IMG/VR virus record: IMGVR_UViG_3300030333_003615
Coordinates: 1-23,259 of that record
Length of the DNA: 23,259 bases
Reading direction: 5' to 3' (one strand)
DNA from: a virus
This document shows, piece by piece, positions 5,550 to 11,962 of the stretch. The first letter of the stretch is position 1; every line of letters starts with the position of its first letter. The notes beneath the pieces were generated by a model. That model made no database searches and was not told the origin of the DNA. It saw only the letters and a list, made by a program, of their open reading frames with translations. The translations under genes and the position numbers were made by a program.

Positions 5550-6954
5550 GAACGGCAAGGGATACATCGTTCTCGACGGCAACACTCGGCTCAGCGTACT
5601 CCAAGAACTAATGCCCGACTTAACGAACCGCGCACCATGCGTTGTCCTCGATGAGGATGAAGAAGTTGATGACGTAGAGTATGCCTTGCTCGTCAACCAA
5701 CTGCGCCGGCCAATTGACCCTTGGGATGAGAGTGCTGCTTACCACAGCATGATTATCACTGACGGGAAATCCTTCAATGACACAGCGAAAGCATTCGGTG
5801 TGACGGAGAAGCATGTGCGTCAGCGCATAGCGTTAGCTGAGCTTCCCGCTCAGGCACGGGAATACTGGAAAGCCGGATTGATCGACGCCGAAGCGTTGAC
5901 CTACATGACAACGCTCGAGGATGACGTTATCGAACGGTTTTTTGAAGACCTTTCGGAACATCAAGACTACATCCGCGGATGGGACGTAAAATCCTATGCA
6001 CGCAAGTTCGTTTACAATCCGGACGATGCGATCTTCACAGAAAAATTAGAAACCGTGTTGTCACAGGATCTCTTTGACGATGTGCAATATGTCGCTGACT
6101 CCGACGCATTCCGCCGTCTTCAACTGAAAGCTATCGATGATTTAAAACACGCATGGTCAGAATGGTTTCCGTTAGCGGAAGTCGAACACATTAAGACATC
6201 CGAAGATCTCTGGTCGGTACACGACAGCTTTCAAAAACAATACAAAATGATCGCCAGTTATAATATCGATAGCCGATATGACTGGTCTGAACCAGACCTG
6301 CACATCCAGCAAGCGATGCCCGATGTCATTCAGATTTATTCTGATGATCGGATGCGAATCAAGCTGCTGATCGGAAAGCTCACCTCTGATGAGGTCGTAC
6401 CTCAGACAGACGTCACGGTTCGAACTTACTCCGGTTTGCTGTTGGCGACAGCTCAGTCTTATTGGCGACTGACATTTTGCGAATATCTGGCAACCTCGGA
6501 GCTAAAGGTTTCCGTTCCGTATCTCCAACAAATGCATTGGATGAGCGCATCGCCCAGTAATTTTCTTAATTTCAAGGATTACGGCAATGATCGTGAATTG
6601 GAAAAGCGGGTTGATCGATTGAACAAACTGCTCTCCAGCAAAATGAAATGCCGGAATCATGAACAGGCTGTAGCTGCATTTGCTGCTAAATGTGCTGCGT
6701 CTATTGATTGGGGTAGGCTTTATCCTCACCTCAAAGAGGATAAAAAGTTTCATCAGGTCCGTGCAACCATAGATGCAACACCCGCTTCCCTATATCTTTT
6801 CACAAAGATGAAGAAGCCATTGCTCATAGAAGTTCTCGATGAACTTGAGCCTGATGAAGAGCATGCTCACATGAGCAAGATCGAACTGGTTACAGCCAGT
6901 CGCAAGGCAGCAGAAGCCCACAACTGGCTCCCGCCACTTGATCTTTTAAACTAA
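5410..6954 (+). CDS. Large ParB/Spo0J-like nuclease-fold protein (514 aa)
   Basis: The start is ATG 5410 after GGAGG with a six-base spacer; the open frame upstream to 5272 is not protein-like. Residues 1-95 form a ParB N-terminal domain: QEIPLSELISSSLNPR, then LKTSILNSGLMTPLTVRKNG and VLDGNTRLSVLQ, equivalent to the ParB nucleotide-binding GxxR box. A helix-turn-helix follows (FNDTAKAFGVTEKHVRQRI, about 120-140). The C-terminal 340 residues match nothing I recognise and are rich in Trp, Asp and aromatic residues. ParB-like proteins bind DNA sites for partition or regulation, and some are CTPases or nucleases. No ParA neighbour is visible. Proteins of this size are typical of plasmids and mobile elements that also carry ArdC. 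Confidence 0.82.
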   Translation: MQTQEIPLSELISSSLNPRSNVETAFRDQLKTSILNSGLMTPLTVRKNGKGYIVLDGNTRLSVLQELMPDLTNRAPCVVLDEDEEVDDVEYALLVNQLRRPIDPWDESAAYHSMIITDGKSFNDTAKAFGVTEKHVRQRIALAELPAQAREYWKAGLIDAEALTYMTTLEDDVIERFFEDLSEHQDYIRGWDVKSYARKFVYNPDDAIFTEKLETVLSQDLFDDVQYVADSDAFRRLQLKAIDDLKHAWSEWFPLAEVEHIKTSEDLWSVHDSFQKQYKMIASYNIDSRYDWSEPDLHIQQAMPDVIQIYSDDRMRIKLLIGKLTSDEVVPQTDVTVRTYSGLLLATAQSYWRLTFCEYLATSELKVSVPYLQQMHWMSASPSNFLNFKDYGNDRELEKRVDRLNKLLSSKMKCRNHEQAVAAFAAKCAASIDWGRLYPHLKEDKKFHQVRATIDATPASLYLFTKMKKPLLIEVLDELEPDEEHAHMSKIELVTASRKAAEAHNWLPPLDLLN

Positions 6955-6975
6955 TTTCTTTGTGACGTAATTGAC

Positions 6976-7005
6976 CCGGCCTCCGATTACGATATTGGAG
7001 GTCGG
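6976..7005 (+). other. Hairpin after the parB-like gene
   Basis: CCGGCCTCC (6976-6984) pairs with GGAGGTCGG (6997-7005) over nine positions with one wobble and a 12-base loop. No T run follows, so it is not a standard terminator. It lies between the ParB-like gene and operators O3/O4 and may reduce read-through, protect the 3' end, or be a binding site. Confidence 0.45.
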
Positions 7006-7024
7006 TGTCAGTACGGAGTCGTGC

Positions 7025-7042
7025 TGGTGCATTGATGCAATC
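7025..7042. promoter_or_regulatory. Operator O3
   Basis: TGGTGCA-TTGA-TGCAATC has a perfect left half and a degenerate right half. It lies 30 bp upstream of O4 (same register, close to three helical turns) in the region before the HTH regulator. Confidence 0.65.
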
Positions 7043-7054
7043 ATGATTGACAAG

Positions 7055-7072
7055 TGGTGCAGTTATGCACCA
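7055..7072. promoter_or_regulatory. Operator O4, perfect inverted repeat over the regulator start
   Basis: TGGTGCA-GTTA-TGCACCA is a perfect 7-4-7 inverted repeat and contains the candidate start codon ATG at 7065. A TTGACA is at 7047-7052, without a good -10 at the usual distance. The position suggests autoregulation by the product of the gene it overlaps. Confidence 0.72.
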
Positions 7073-7262
7073 GTTTGTTGCCATGTACGATTACCTTTCT
7101 CAAATGCGTGACGAAGCAAACCGTTTAGACATTGATCTGATCCAAGCAGTCAAGTCGGCCGGCATTCCAACCTCCACTTACTGGAGGTGGATGAACGGTG
7201 TCGCACCAACGGAGGCGCTAACAAGACGTGTCCTTGACGCAATGTATGAGGACAACTCTTGA
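7065..7262 (+). CDS. Small helix-turn-helix regulator, candidate phage repressor/Cro
   Basis: A 65-aa protein from ATG 7065 (alternatives TTG 7047 and ATG 7083). The core IDLIQAVKSAGIPTSTYWRW reads as a helix-turn-helix, with SAGIPTSTYWRW as turn and recognition helix, followed by a short C-terminal helix (TEALTRRVLDAMY). It has no dimerisation or peptidase domain, so it resembles Cro-type regulators. None of the candidate starts has a Shine-Dalgarno, which would fit a leaderless message as for lambda cI. It overlaps operator O4, making it the best candidate for the protein that binds all six operators. It overlaps the next gene by four bases. Confidence 0.75.
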   Translation: MHQFVAMYDYLSQMRDEANRLDIDLIQAVKSAGIPTSTYWRWMNGVAPTEALTRRVLDAMYEDNS

Positions 7263-7624
7263 AGCCTCACATGCAAGACAAACCAGAAAACTACCAGACG
7301 GTTATAGGGCAGTTGGTCGCTCAGCGTAAAAGCTTGGGCATTTCACAAGAAGAAATGTCCTATCGGCTAAATGTATCAGAGCGGCTAATTAACAATTGGG
7401 AATGTGGGTTCAAACAACCCTCTTCTCATATGCTTTTTAAATGGCTTGCAGCATTGGGCGGCATGATTCGTTTTTCAGCCGCGCCATTTGATCCCCGTGA
7501 TCTCGTCTTAGCATTTCCCGTTAGTGAGAAAAAAAAGAGTGCATACGAACTGATCGATTTCATTTGTTCCACACATGCACAGGTGTGCTTTGAAGAGAAA
7601 CAAGTACAAGTCCAAGTGGACTAA
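7259..7624 (+). CDS. XRE-family helix-turn-helix protein
   Basis: A 121-aa protein with a classic HTH_3 domain at about residues 14-70: LVAQRKSLGISQEEMSYRLN followed by VSERLINNWECGFKQPS and LFKWLAALGG. The C-terminal third is not a peptidase and ends in a basic KKK then an acidic/polar tail. The start chosen is TTG 7259 with GAGG seven bases upstream, overlapping the previous stop; ATG 7271 is the alternative. It is probably a transcription regulator acting with, or against, the neighbouring small HTH protein. Its last 50 bases overlap the DUF1064 gene. Confidence 0.8.
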   Translation: MKPHMQDKPENYQTVIGQLVAQRKSLGISQEEMSYRLNVSERLINNWECGFKQPSSHMLFKWLAALGGMIRFSAAPFDPRDLVLAFPVSEKKKSAYELIDFICSTHAQVCFEEKQVQVQVD

Positions 7625-8048
7625 GGTTGATGGCATATCGTTTCCTTCAAAGTGGGAAGCGGAATACTGGCGAGCCTTACAGATTATAGAGAAGGCTGGC
7701 TGGATCGAACGCCTCGAACGACAGGTACGCTACCCCCTTATTGTAAACGGTGAGCGTGTCGGAACATCCGTTATCGATTTTCGATTTACCGAACTGGATG
7801 AAGAAGGAAAAGCAATCCGTGTTCGGCTGCAAGATACCAAAGGTTTCATAGGCAAAGACACAAACACCCAACTCTGGAAGCTGAAGCATTCAATTGTGAA
7901 AGCAACAACAGGGCTGCCTGTCGAAATCATTTTGCGAAAAAATTTCCGGGAGGTCGGGTATGAAACGGATCAATCCATATCGCCTATGGACAGGCGCTTA
8001 TGTGCCCAACTGGTTGCTATGTCAGGGCGAAGTAAGTCACGGCGCTAA
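7575..8048 (+). CDS. DUF1064 family nuclease-like protein
   Basis: A 157-aa protein with the DUF1064 pattern: a basic start (KYKSKW), then VDGISFPSKWEAEYWRALQ, then an aromatic/basic stretch (ERLERQVRYPLIVNG), TSVIDFRFTEL and RLQDTKGF. The conserved E (in KWEAEYW), D (in VIDFRF) and D-x-K (DTKG) fit a PD-(D/E)xK nuclease fold, and such proteins occur in phage replication and recombination clusters, perhaps as junction nucleases. The start may be ATG 7575 or TTG 7590, which has a better AGGTG ribosome site. The last 89 bases overlap the next gene. Confidence 0.8.
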   Translation: MHRCALKRNKYKSKWTKVDGISFPSKWEAEYWRALQIIEKAGWIERLERQVRYPLIVNGERVGTSVIDFRFTELDEEGKAIRVRLQDTKGFIGKDTNTQLWKLKHSIVKATTGLPVEIILRKNFREVGYETDQSISPMDRRLCAQLVAMSGRSKSRR

Positions 8049-8667
8049 GCTGATCTATGCCCGTCTCTCTCAATATACGGAAGAGAAGGGCTACGCACAG
8101 CCTACCAGAGAAGTTCTTGCAGCCGAAGTTGGTGCGAGTGTTCGTCAGCTTGACCGTTACCTGACAGAACTGGCGCGTCACAACTTGATTGAAGTTGAGC
8201 AGGTTGGTAAGAAAAAACCGAATAAATACTGGTTCTTAACTCACAAGTGGATGCAATCACCTGTTCCGGATGGGTCGCCACAAATGGCGATACAGGTCGA
8301 CCTCAAGCCCGACCTCGAGCATGAGTTTCATACCTTCTTTTACCCGGCCTATCCAAAGAAACGAGATCCCCGTGCAGCCCTTCACAGTTTTGTCCGTGCG
8401 CGCAAGCGTGGCGTTAGCTTGGAGGAAATTATGGACGGTCTCGAAGCTTACATTCACCTCGAACTGACCATCAAAAAGACGCCACTTCAGTACATCAAAG
8501 GACCGGCACCGTGGCTCAACCAAGACGGATGGACATCAGATTATCAAACGGAGATTGAAGATGCCGAACGAAATAACCCTGACACACGCGCAGCTACCAA
8601 GCGACGTGACGAAACGGAACGACTGGCTGCTATCGCGCGCGAGGAGTTCGATCGAACAAAGCACTAG
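7960..8667 (+). CDS. Phage replication initiator/replisome organiser-like protein
   Basis: A 235-aa protein with a strong ribosome site (GGGAGG, six bases before ATG 7960). Residues about 25-85 form a winged helix of the replication-protein N-terminal type: GAKLIYARLSQYTEEKGYAQPTREVLAAEVGASVRQLDRYLTEL contains the HTH. The C-terminal half has FFYPAYPKKRDPRAAL and RKRGVSLEEIMDGLEAYI, a pattern common in phage replisome-organiser (DnaD/O-like) proteins, then a polar tail. It probably opens or marks the phage origin and loads host helicase. No helicase or loader gene follows in the window, so the phage would rely on host proteins. Confidence 0.78.
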   Translation: MKRINPYRLWTGAYVPNWLLCQGEVSHGAKLIYARLSQYTEEKGYAQPTREVLAAEVGASVRQLDRYLTELARHNLIEVEQVGKKKPNKYWFLTHKWMQSPVPDGSPQMAIQVDLKPDLEHEFHTFFYPAYPKKRDPRAALHSFVRARKRGVSLEEIMDGLEAYIHLELTIKKTPLQYIKGPAPWLNQDGWTSDYQTEIEDAERNNPDTRAATKRRDETERLAAIAREEFDRTKH

Positions 8668-9031
8668 CCTTTCAATCACGCTCAGCAAACAGATCACACC
8701 CCTTGATCTCGAATATGTGACACGGGAAACCGACGCCGCAAAATACGCACGCTCTGACAAACTTTCTGTTTTCATTCGATACATCACAGACGGCTTGAAC
8801 ATTGAGCAGATGCCCGACGCTACGATCCGCGTTTATATGCAGCAGCTCCAATTATTTGAAGGCGTCCTTGAGCAGCTTGCCACACGGATATTGCGTAACT
8901 GGAAATATAAATCCTTTCCATCCATAGAATTTATTCAATCGACGCACCAATCACTGCCCGAAAGTCAGAGGCTTCTCCGTCTGGGCATGCTCAAAACAAA
9001 ACTCGAAAACATACTAGACGACGAATCCTAG
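8561..9031 (+). CDS. Hypothetical 156-aa protein overlapping the replication gene
   Basis: ATG 8561 is preceded by GGAG with a seven-base spacer, preferred over the TTG at 8555. The first 107 bases overlap the end of the replication gene in another frame. The product starts MPNEITLTHAQLPSDVTKRN, is mostly helical with Leu/Ile-rich segments (YITDGLNIEQMPDATIRVYM), and has no motif I recognise. Being the last gene of the replication operon suggests a partner of the initiator. Its stop codon lies inside the hairpin at 9027-9068. Confidence 0.75.
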   Translation: MPNEITLTHAQLPSDVTKRNDWLLSRARSSIEQSTSLSITLSKQITPLDLEYVTRETDAAKYARSDKLSVFIRYITDGLNIEQMPDATIRVYMQQLQLFEGVLEQLATRILRNWKYKSFPSIEFIQSTHQSLPESQRLLRLGMLKTKLENILDDES

Positions 9032-9068
9032 CGCGCCGCCCGGCCCTCGTGAGGGCGGTCGCGCTAGG
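9027..9068 (+). other. Long GC-rich hairpin spanning a stop codon
   Basis: CCTAGCGCG (9027-9035) pairs with CGCGCTAGG (9060-9068) and CCGCCC (9036-9041) with GGGCGG (9053-9058), one base bulged, giving a 15-bp stem. The TAG of the preceding gene (9029-9031) is in the stem. No T run follows. A second smaller hairpin, TGGGCA/TGCCCA, is at 9085-9109. Confidence 0.6.
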
Positions 9069-9130
9069 CTCCGTCGCCTTAACCTGGGCAACTCCTAAGG
9101 AAATGCCCACCCCTGAAACCGACAGCAATA

Positions 9131-9167
9131 ATTGCATCGATGCAATGACTGGTGTATAAACGCACCA
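9131..9167 (+). promoter_or_regulatory. Promoter of the recombination operon with operators O5 and O6
   Basis: A sigma-70 type promoter, TTGCAT (9132-9137), 17-base spacer, TATAAA (9155-9160), lies before the gene at 9180. Two inverted repeats cover it: ATTGCA-TCGA-TGCAAT (O5, 9131-9146) over the -35 and TGGTGTA-TAAA-CGCACCA (O6, 9150-9167) over the -10. Their starts are about 20 bp apart, two helical turns, so a bound repressor would block polymerase directly. Confidence 0.78.
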
Positions 9168-9179
9168 AAGGAGATACAT

Positions 9180-9431
9180 ATGAACCCATCTATCCAAATC
9201 CATGGCAGAAATTATGCTGGAAAAGATGACCAGCTCGACTGGATCAAAGAACAATCTTTGGCAGACATCCGTGATCTGTACACGCTGATCCATGCGCTGA
9301 AAGCGCAGCTTTCTCAGCTACCTCGGCAACCTGCAACGCCGATTATTGAGGCGCAAATTGATTCCCTATCCGAACGGATTGGGGAATTGAAAACGTTTCT
9401 CGAAATTGAAGTGGATGGAGTGGTGTTTTAA
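9180..9431 (+). CDS. Hypothetical 83-aa helical protein, first gene of recombination operon
   Basis: ATG 9180 has an ideal AAGGAG six bases upstream, right after operator O6. The 83-residue product is helical, with heptad-like Leu/Ile spacing (LADIRDLYTLIHALKAQLSQL and IIEAQIDSLSERIGELKTFL) and a short acidic/hydrophobic tail, so it may be a small coiled coil. It is translationally coupled to the exonuclease (TAATG). Function is unknown; an accessory or inhibitor role in host recombination is only a guess from position. Confidence 0.78.
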   Translation: MNPSIQIHGRNYAGKDDQLDWIKEQSLADIRDLYTLIHALKAQLSQLPRQPATPIIEAQIDSLSERIGELKTFLEIEVDGVVF

Positions 9432-10237
9432 TGAGCCGGGACCTGAACATGACAAGCTTTCATCACATGACAGACGATGAATATTTCGATCTGCCTCACT
9501 ACAATCGTTCTGTTATATGGGATGCCTACAAGCGCACACCCGCACATTCAAAAATCGGCATCACATCAACGGCAGCTATGGATTTCGGGACTGCGGTGCA
9601 TCGCATGATCCTTCAGCCGGAAGTCTTTCAGAAATCTTACGGTGTACTCGATGAGGATTGGGTTCGTGAATCCAAGAAACCCAAAGCCACCAAGAAATGG
9701 AAGGAAGCGCAAGCAAAGCTAGAGAAGGATGGCGTCACTCTCATCACACAAAAAGAGTACGATCAATACAGCGCCTGCCTCACCTCGGCTTACGACCATC
9801 CTTTCGCTTCCAACCTCCTGTCCGACAGTAGTGCCGACCGTGAAGTCGTCACAACATGGACAGACGATTTCACCGAATTGGATCTCAAATGCAAATACGA
9901 TTTGATTTCTACGGTAGGCGGTTACGTTGTTGACGTTAAGACAACCAAGGATGCCAGTCCGGAAGGCTTCGCCAGATCAGCCGCCAATTTTGGATATCCA
10001 TTCCAAGCCGCGTTCTATCTTCAGACCTGTCCTGACTATGACTATTACATCATAGCTATTGAGACGTCGCCGCCGTATCCGACTGCGGTTTATACCTTTC
10101 CCAAAGAAGTTATGAGCCATGCACGGGTTCAGCTTTCCGAAGCCTTGGATCGGTTCTCTTCCTGTGTGTCGTCTGACATCTGGCATGGCTATTCAGATGC
10201 CGCTGAAGAGCTTGAAATGCCGGGGTGGTGGTCATGA
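9431..10237 (+). CDS. RecE/exonuclease VIII-like PD-(D/E)xK nuclease
   Basis: A 268-aa protein of the RecE-type exonuclease family (DUF3799, Cas4/RecB nuclease fold). It should resect double-stranded DNA to give 3' single strands for the annealing protein encoded downstream. Expected active-site elements are in order: FGTAVHRM with His57, acidic Glu138 (DREVV), Asp157 in KYDLIS, Asp168-Val-Lys170 in VVDVKTT, and a Q-x3-Y helix (FQAAFYL, from 191). The protein is close to the length of the isolated nuclease domain rather than full RecE. The start ATG overlaps the previous stop and has GGAG ten bases upstream. Confidence 0.9.
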   Translation: MSRDLNMTSFHHMTDDEYFDLPHYNRSVIWDAYKRTPAHSKIGITSTAAMDFGTAVHRMILQPEVFQKSYGVLDEDWVRESKKPKATKKWKEAQAKLEKDGVTLITQKEYDQYSACLTSAYDHPFASNLLSDSSADREVVTTWTDDFTELDLKCKYDLISTVGGYVVDVKTTKDASPEGFARSAANFGYPFQAAFYLQTCPDYDYYIIAIETSPPYPTAVYTFPKEVMSHARVQLSEALDRFSSCVSSDIWHGYSDAAEELEMPGWWS

Positions 10238-10566
10238 GGCAGGACATTCAAGACGAATGGCTTCGCTACCACGAACAAAACCCCCACGTTTACGCAATGT
10301 TTGAAAAGTTTGCTCTGCAAGTAGCCGAGCGCGTCGACCACTACAGCGCGAAAGCAATTGTTGAGCGCCTGAGATGGCACTACCGTTTCGAAGTTGTCGG
10401 AGATTGGGAATTCAAGATTACCAACACCCATACCACGCCCATGGCACGGCACTTCATCAACCGGAACCCGCACCTTGAAGGGTTCTTCTCATTTAAAACT
10501 CACGAAGAAAAGGAGACACAGTTTGCCTACGAAACAGACGAAAGCGGACAACACTCGTTTATCTGA
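10234..10566 (+). CDS. Conserved phage hypothetical protein (110 aa) between exonuclease and annealing protein
   Basis: The ATG at 10234 overlaps the exonuclease stop as ATGA; a GTG at 10225 is also possible. The sequence EWLRYHEQNPHVYAMFEKFA, then IVERLRWHYRFEV and a further FKITNTHTTPMARHFINRNP belongs to a small family seen in many phage recombination and replication clusters that I recall only as hypothetical; it looks like a compact helical DNA-related domain. The C-terminus is acidic and polar. It overlaps the next gene by 44 bases. Confidence 0.8.
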   Translation: MRQDIQDEWLRYHEQNPHVYAMFEKFALQVAERVDHYSAKAIVERLRWHYRFEVVGDWEFKITNTHTTPMARHFINRNPHLEGFFSFKTHEEKETQFAYETDESGQHSFI

Positions 10567-11197
10567 TGCTATCAAGCAAGTTCGATCCATTCGCAACCAA
10601 TATGCTATCCCGCAGAAGGGCGGCAAGAAATACCTCCAGGTTCAGGATCGGCTTGAGGTTTTCCGAAACGTGTTCGATCTCGACTTTGCCATCCACACAC
10701 ATTTGGTTGAGGCGACAAACAACACCGTTGTTATCAAAGCGGAGATTGTACGCGTCGAAGACAATGCGATCCTTGCGACAGGTTATGCAGAAGAGAACCG
10801 CAACCAAGGCTATGTCAACAAGACATCAGCCGTTGAGAACGGTGAGACTTCGGCCATTGGCCGGGCGCTTGCCAACCTCGGCATGCATGGCGGCGAGTAT
10901 GCAACGATCAATGAGATCGTAAACGCCAATGAGGATCGGGAAACAGGCAACACAACAGCAGCCGCCCGAAAAGCAGATCACAAGTTTGAAGCCGCCAATA
11001 AGTATTTGAATTCGATGATCGAACAGATCAACGGTGAAGAAGATCGTGATGCCCTTGAAGGCTACTGGAAAACCACCGTCGACAAACTGACAACCGGAAA
11101 ACGGTTGGAATATTTCAGCTCAAACAAAAAGCTGAAAGAAAAATGGGCAGAAGTGAACACTGCCTATGTGACCAAAATTGAAACCCTCATGAATTAG
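10523..11197 (+). CDS. Erf/Rad52-like single-strand annealing protein
   Basis: The start is TTG 10523 with AAGGAG upstream; the longer open frame from 10394 runs through the previous gene. The 224-aa product has a core of the annealing-protein type: KYLQVQDRLEVFRNVFDLDF, a beta-rich middle (NNTVVIKAEIVRVEDNAILATGYAEE), and the hallmark ENGETSAIGRALANLGMHGGEYA near residues 110-130, shared with Erf and related phage annealing proteins. The C-terminal third is helical and charged. With the exonuclease before it and SSB after it, this is a two-component recombination system equivalent to RecE/RecT. Which sub-family it belongs to is not settled. Confidence 0.78.
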   Translation: MPTKQTKADNTRLSDAIKQVRSIRNQYAIPQKGGKKYLQVQDRLEVFRNVFDLDFAIHTHLVEATNNTVVIKAEIVRVEDNAILATGYAEENRNQGYVNKTSAVENGETSAIGRALANLGMHGGEYATINEIVNANEDRETGNTTAAARKADHKFEAANKYLNSMIEQINGEEDRDALEGYWKTTVDKLTTGKRLEYFSSNKKLKEKWAEVNTAYVTKIETLMN

Positions 11198-11207
11198 GAG
11201 AAGAAAA

Positions 11208-11642
11208 TTGCCTAGCGTTAATTACGTCGAGCTGATCGGCAATGTCGGGAAAGATCCCGAAGTTATGACCTTTGCCAATGGCGGCAAGGTCATAAAGTTT
11301 ACCGTCGCTACCTCCAAAAGCTGGAAGAATAAAGAGACCGGCGAAAAACAGCAAAAGACTTGCTGGCATAATATCCAAGCCCCGGTTCGCGAAGGCGGCC
11401 CCGGATGGTTTGCCGAACAGTATGTTCGCAAAGGTGATCTTGTTCGCATTGTCGGTGAAATAGACAACAGCAAATCAGAGAAGGACGGTGTGACCCGTTA
11501 CTTCTCATCGATCAACATCCCTGCTTATGATGGGAAAATCGATAAATTCTTTAAGCATTCGGATGATAACGCGCCGGCCAATCAATCGGCCGCACCAAAT
11601 CCGGACACCGACATTCCCTTGGATGACGACATTCCTTTTTAG
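11208..11642 (+). CDS. ssb: Single-stranded DNA-binding protein
   Basis: A 144-aa SSB with a full OB fold: VNYVELIGNVGKDPEVMTF at the N-terminus, then FTVATSKSWKN, TCWHNIQ and YVRKGDLVRIVGEI, and a disordered linker ending in the acidic tip DDDIPF that binds partner proteins. The start is TTG 11208 with GGAG seven bases upstream. It ends the recombination operon and coats the ssDNA made by the exonuclease and in replication. No odd feature in the protein; all strands of the fold are present. Confidence 0.93.
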   Translation: MPSVNYVELIGNVGKDPEVMTFANGGKVIKFTVATSKSWKNKETGEKQQKTCWHNIQAPVREGGPGWFAEQYVRKGDLVRIVGEIDNSKSEKDGVTRYFSSINIPAYDGKIDKFFKHSDDNAPANQSAAPNPDTDIPLDDDIPF

Positions 11643-11806
11643 GAGGGGTGGATCTCAGACGGTGACAGGAGGGATGCCGGGAAAAGCAAGATGCGTTTTT
11701 ATGAGACGTTAAAGCAGGGCCACCCCCTGTCACCGCAACGTTGGCAGTCAAAACCCTGTAATCTTGCACCCTCCCATTACTCAAACTGATTGGGGAAAAA
11801 CGAGTA
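11643..11806 (+). other. Structured intercistronic RNA between ssb and the arfA-like gene
   Basis: This 164-base gap holds three inverted repeats. GGGGTGG (11645-11651) can pair with CCACCCC (11720-11726); GGTGACAG (11661-11668) can pair with CTGTCACC (11727-11734); because the 3' arms adjoin, the two are alternatives or a strained pseudoknot. CATTACTC (11775-11782) pairs perfectly with GAGTAATG (11802-11809), burying the arfA-like start codon. The layout suggests a regulatory leader. Confidence 0.55.
11691..11789 (+). CDS. Possible 32-aa peptide upstream of the arfA-like gene
   Basis: A short frame beginning MRFYETLKQGHPLSPQRW and ending SHYSN, with no convincing Shine-Dalgarno at usual spacing (an AGGAGG lies about 18 bases upstream). 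It could be a leader peptide whose translation alters the hairpins around it, or only chance. No family recognised. Confidence 0.25.
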   Translation: MRFYETLKQGHPLSPQRWQSKPCNLAPSHYSN

Positions 11807-11962
11807 ATGAAACGCCGCGAGCCACCAAAGCGGCGCAACCCGAGTGCGGCTGCGCTACGGCACTATGGCCGAAAGGTCGAAGCCCCGAAGAAAGGCGGGA
11901 AGTTTTCCCGCAAGATCAAACACAAGAAGGAGGAGAGCGAATGTTGCAAGCAGGTGTTTTGA
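11807..11962 (+). CDS. arfA: ArfA-like alternative ribosome-rescue factor (51 aa)
   Basis: A 51-codon gene whose product contains NPSAAALRHYGRKVEAPKKG followed by KFSRKIKHKK. Against E. coli ArfA the pattern N-x2-A-x-A-L, R-x-V-E-x2-K-K-G, aromatic-x-R-K-x-K-H is kept, which covers the ArfA segment that contacts the ribosome decoding region and recruits RF2. ArfA frees ribosomes stalled on messages without a stop codon when tmRNA is lacking. The C-terminal 11 residues after KHKK are not ArfA-like. The ATG is in the stem of a hairpin, and the last codons and the stop are in the arm and loop of the terminator at 11933-11983, much as the arfA message of enterobacteria has a hairpin near its 3' end. 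Assignment is from motif recall. Confidence 0.6.
   Translation: MKRREPPKRRNPSAAALRHYGRKVEAPKKGGKFSRKIKHKKEESECCKQVF

Noticed and set aside
9103-9159. 18-codon frame starting MPTPETDS before the recombination promoter
   Set aside because: The ribosome site is too close to the ATG, and the frame runs through both operators; it is more likely leader DNA.
10394-10522. N-terminal extension of the annealing protein to 10394
   Set aside because: It runs through the preceding gene in another frame and reads as low-complexity; TTG 10523 has AAGGAG upstream.
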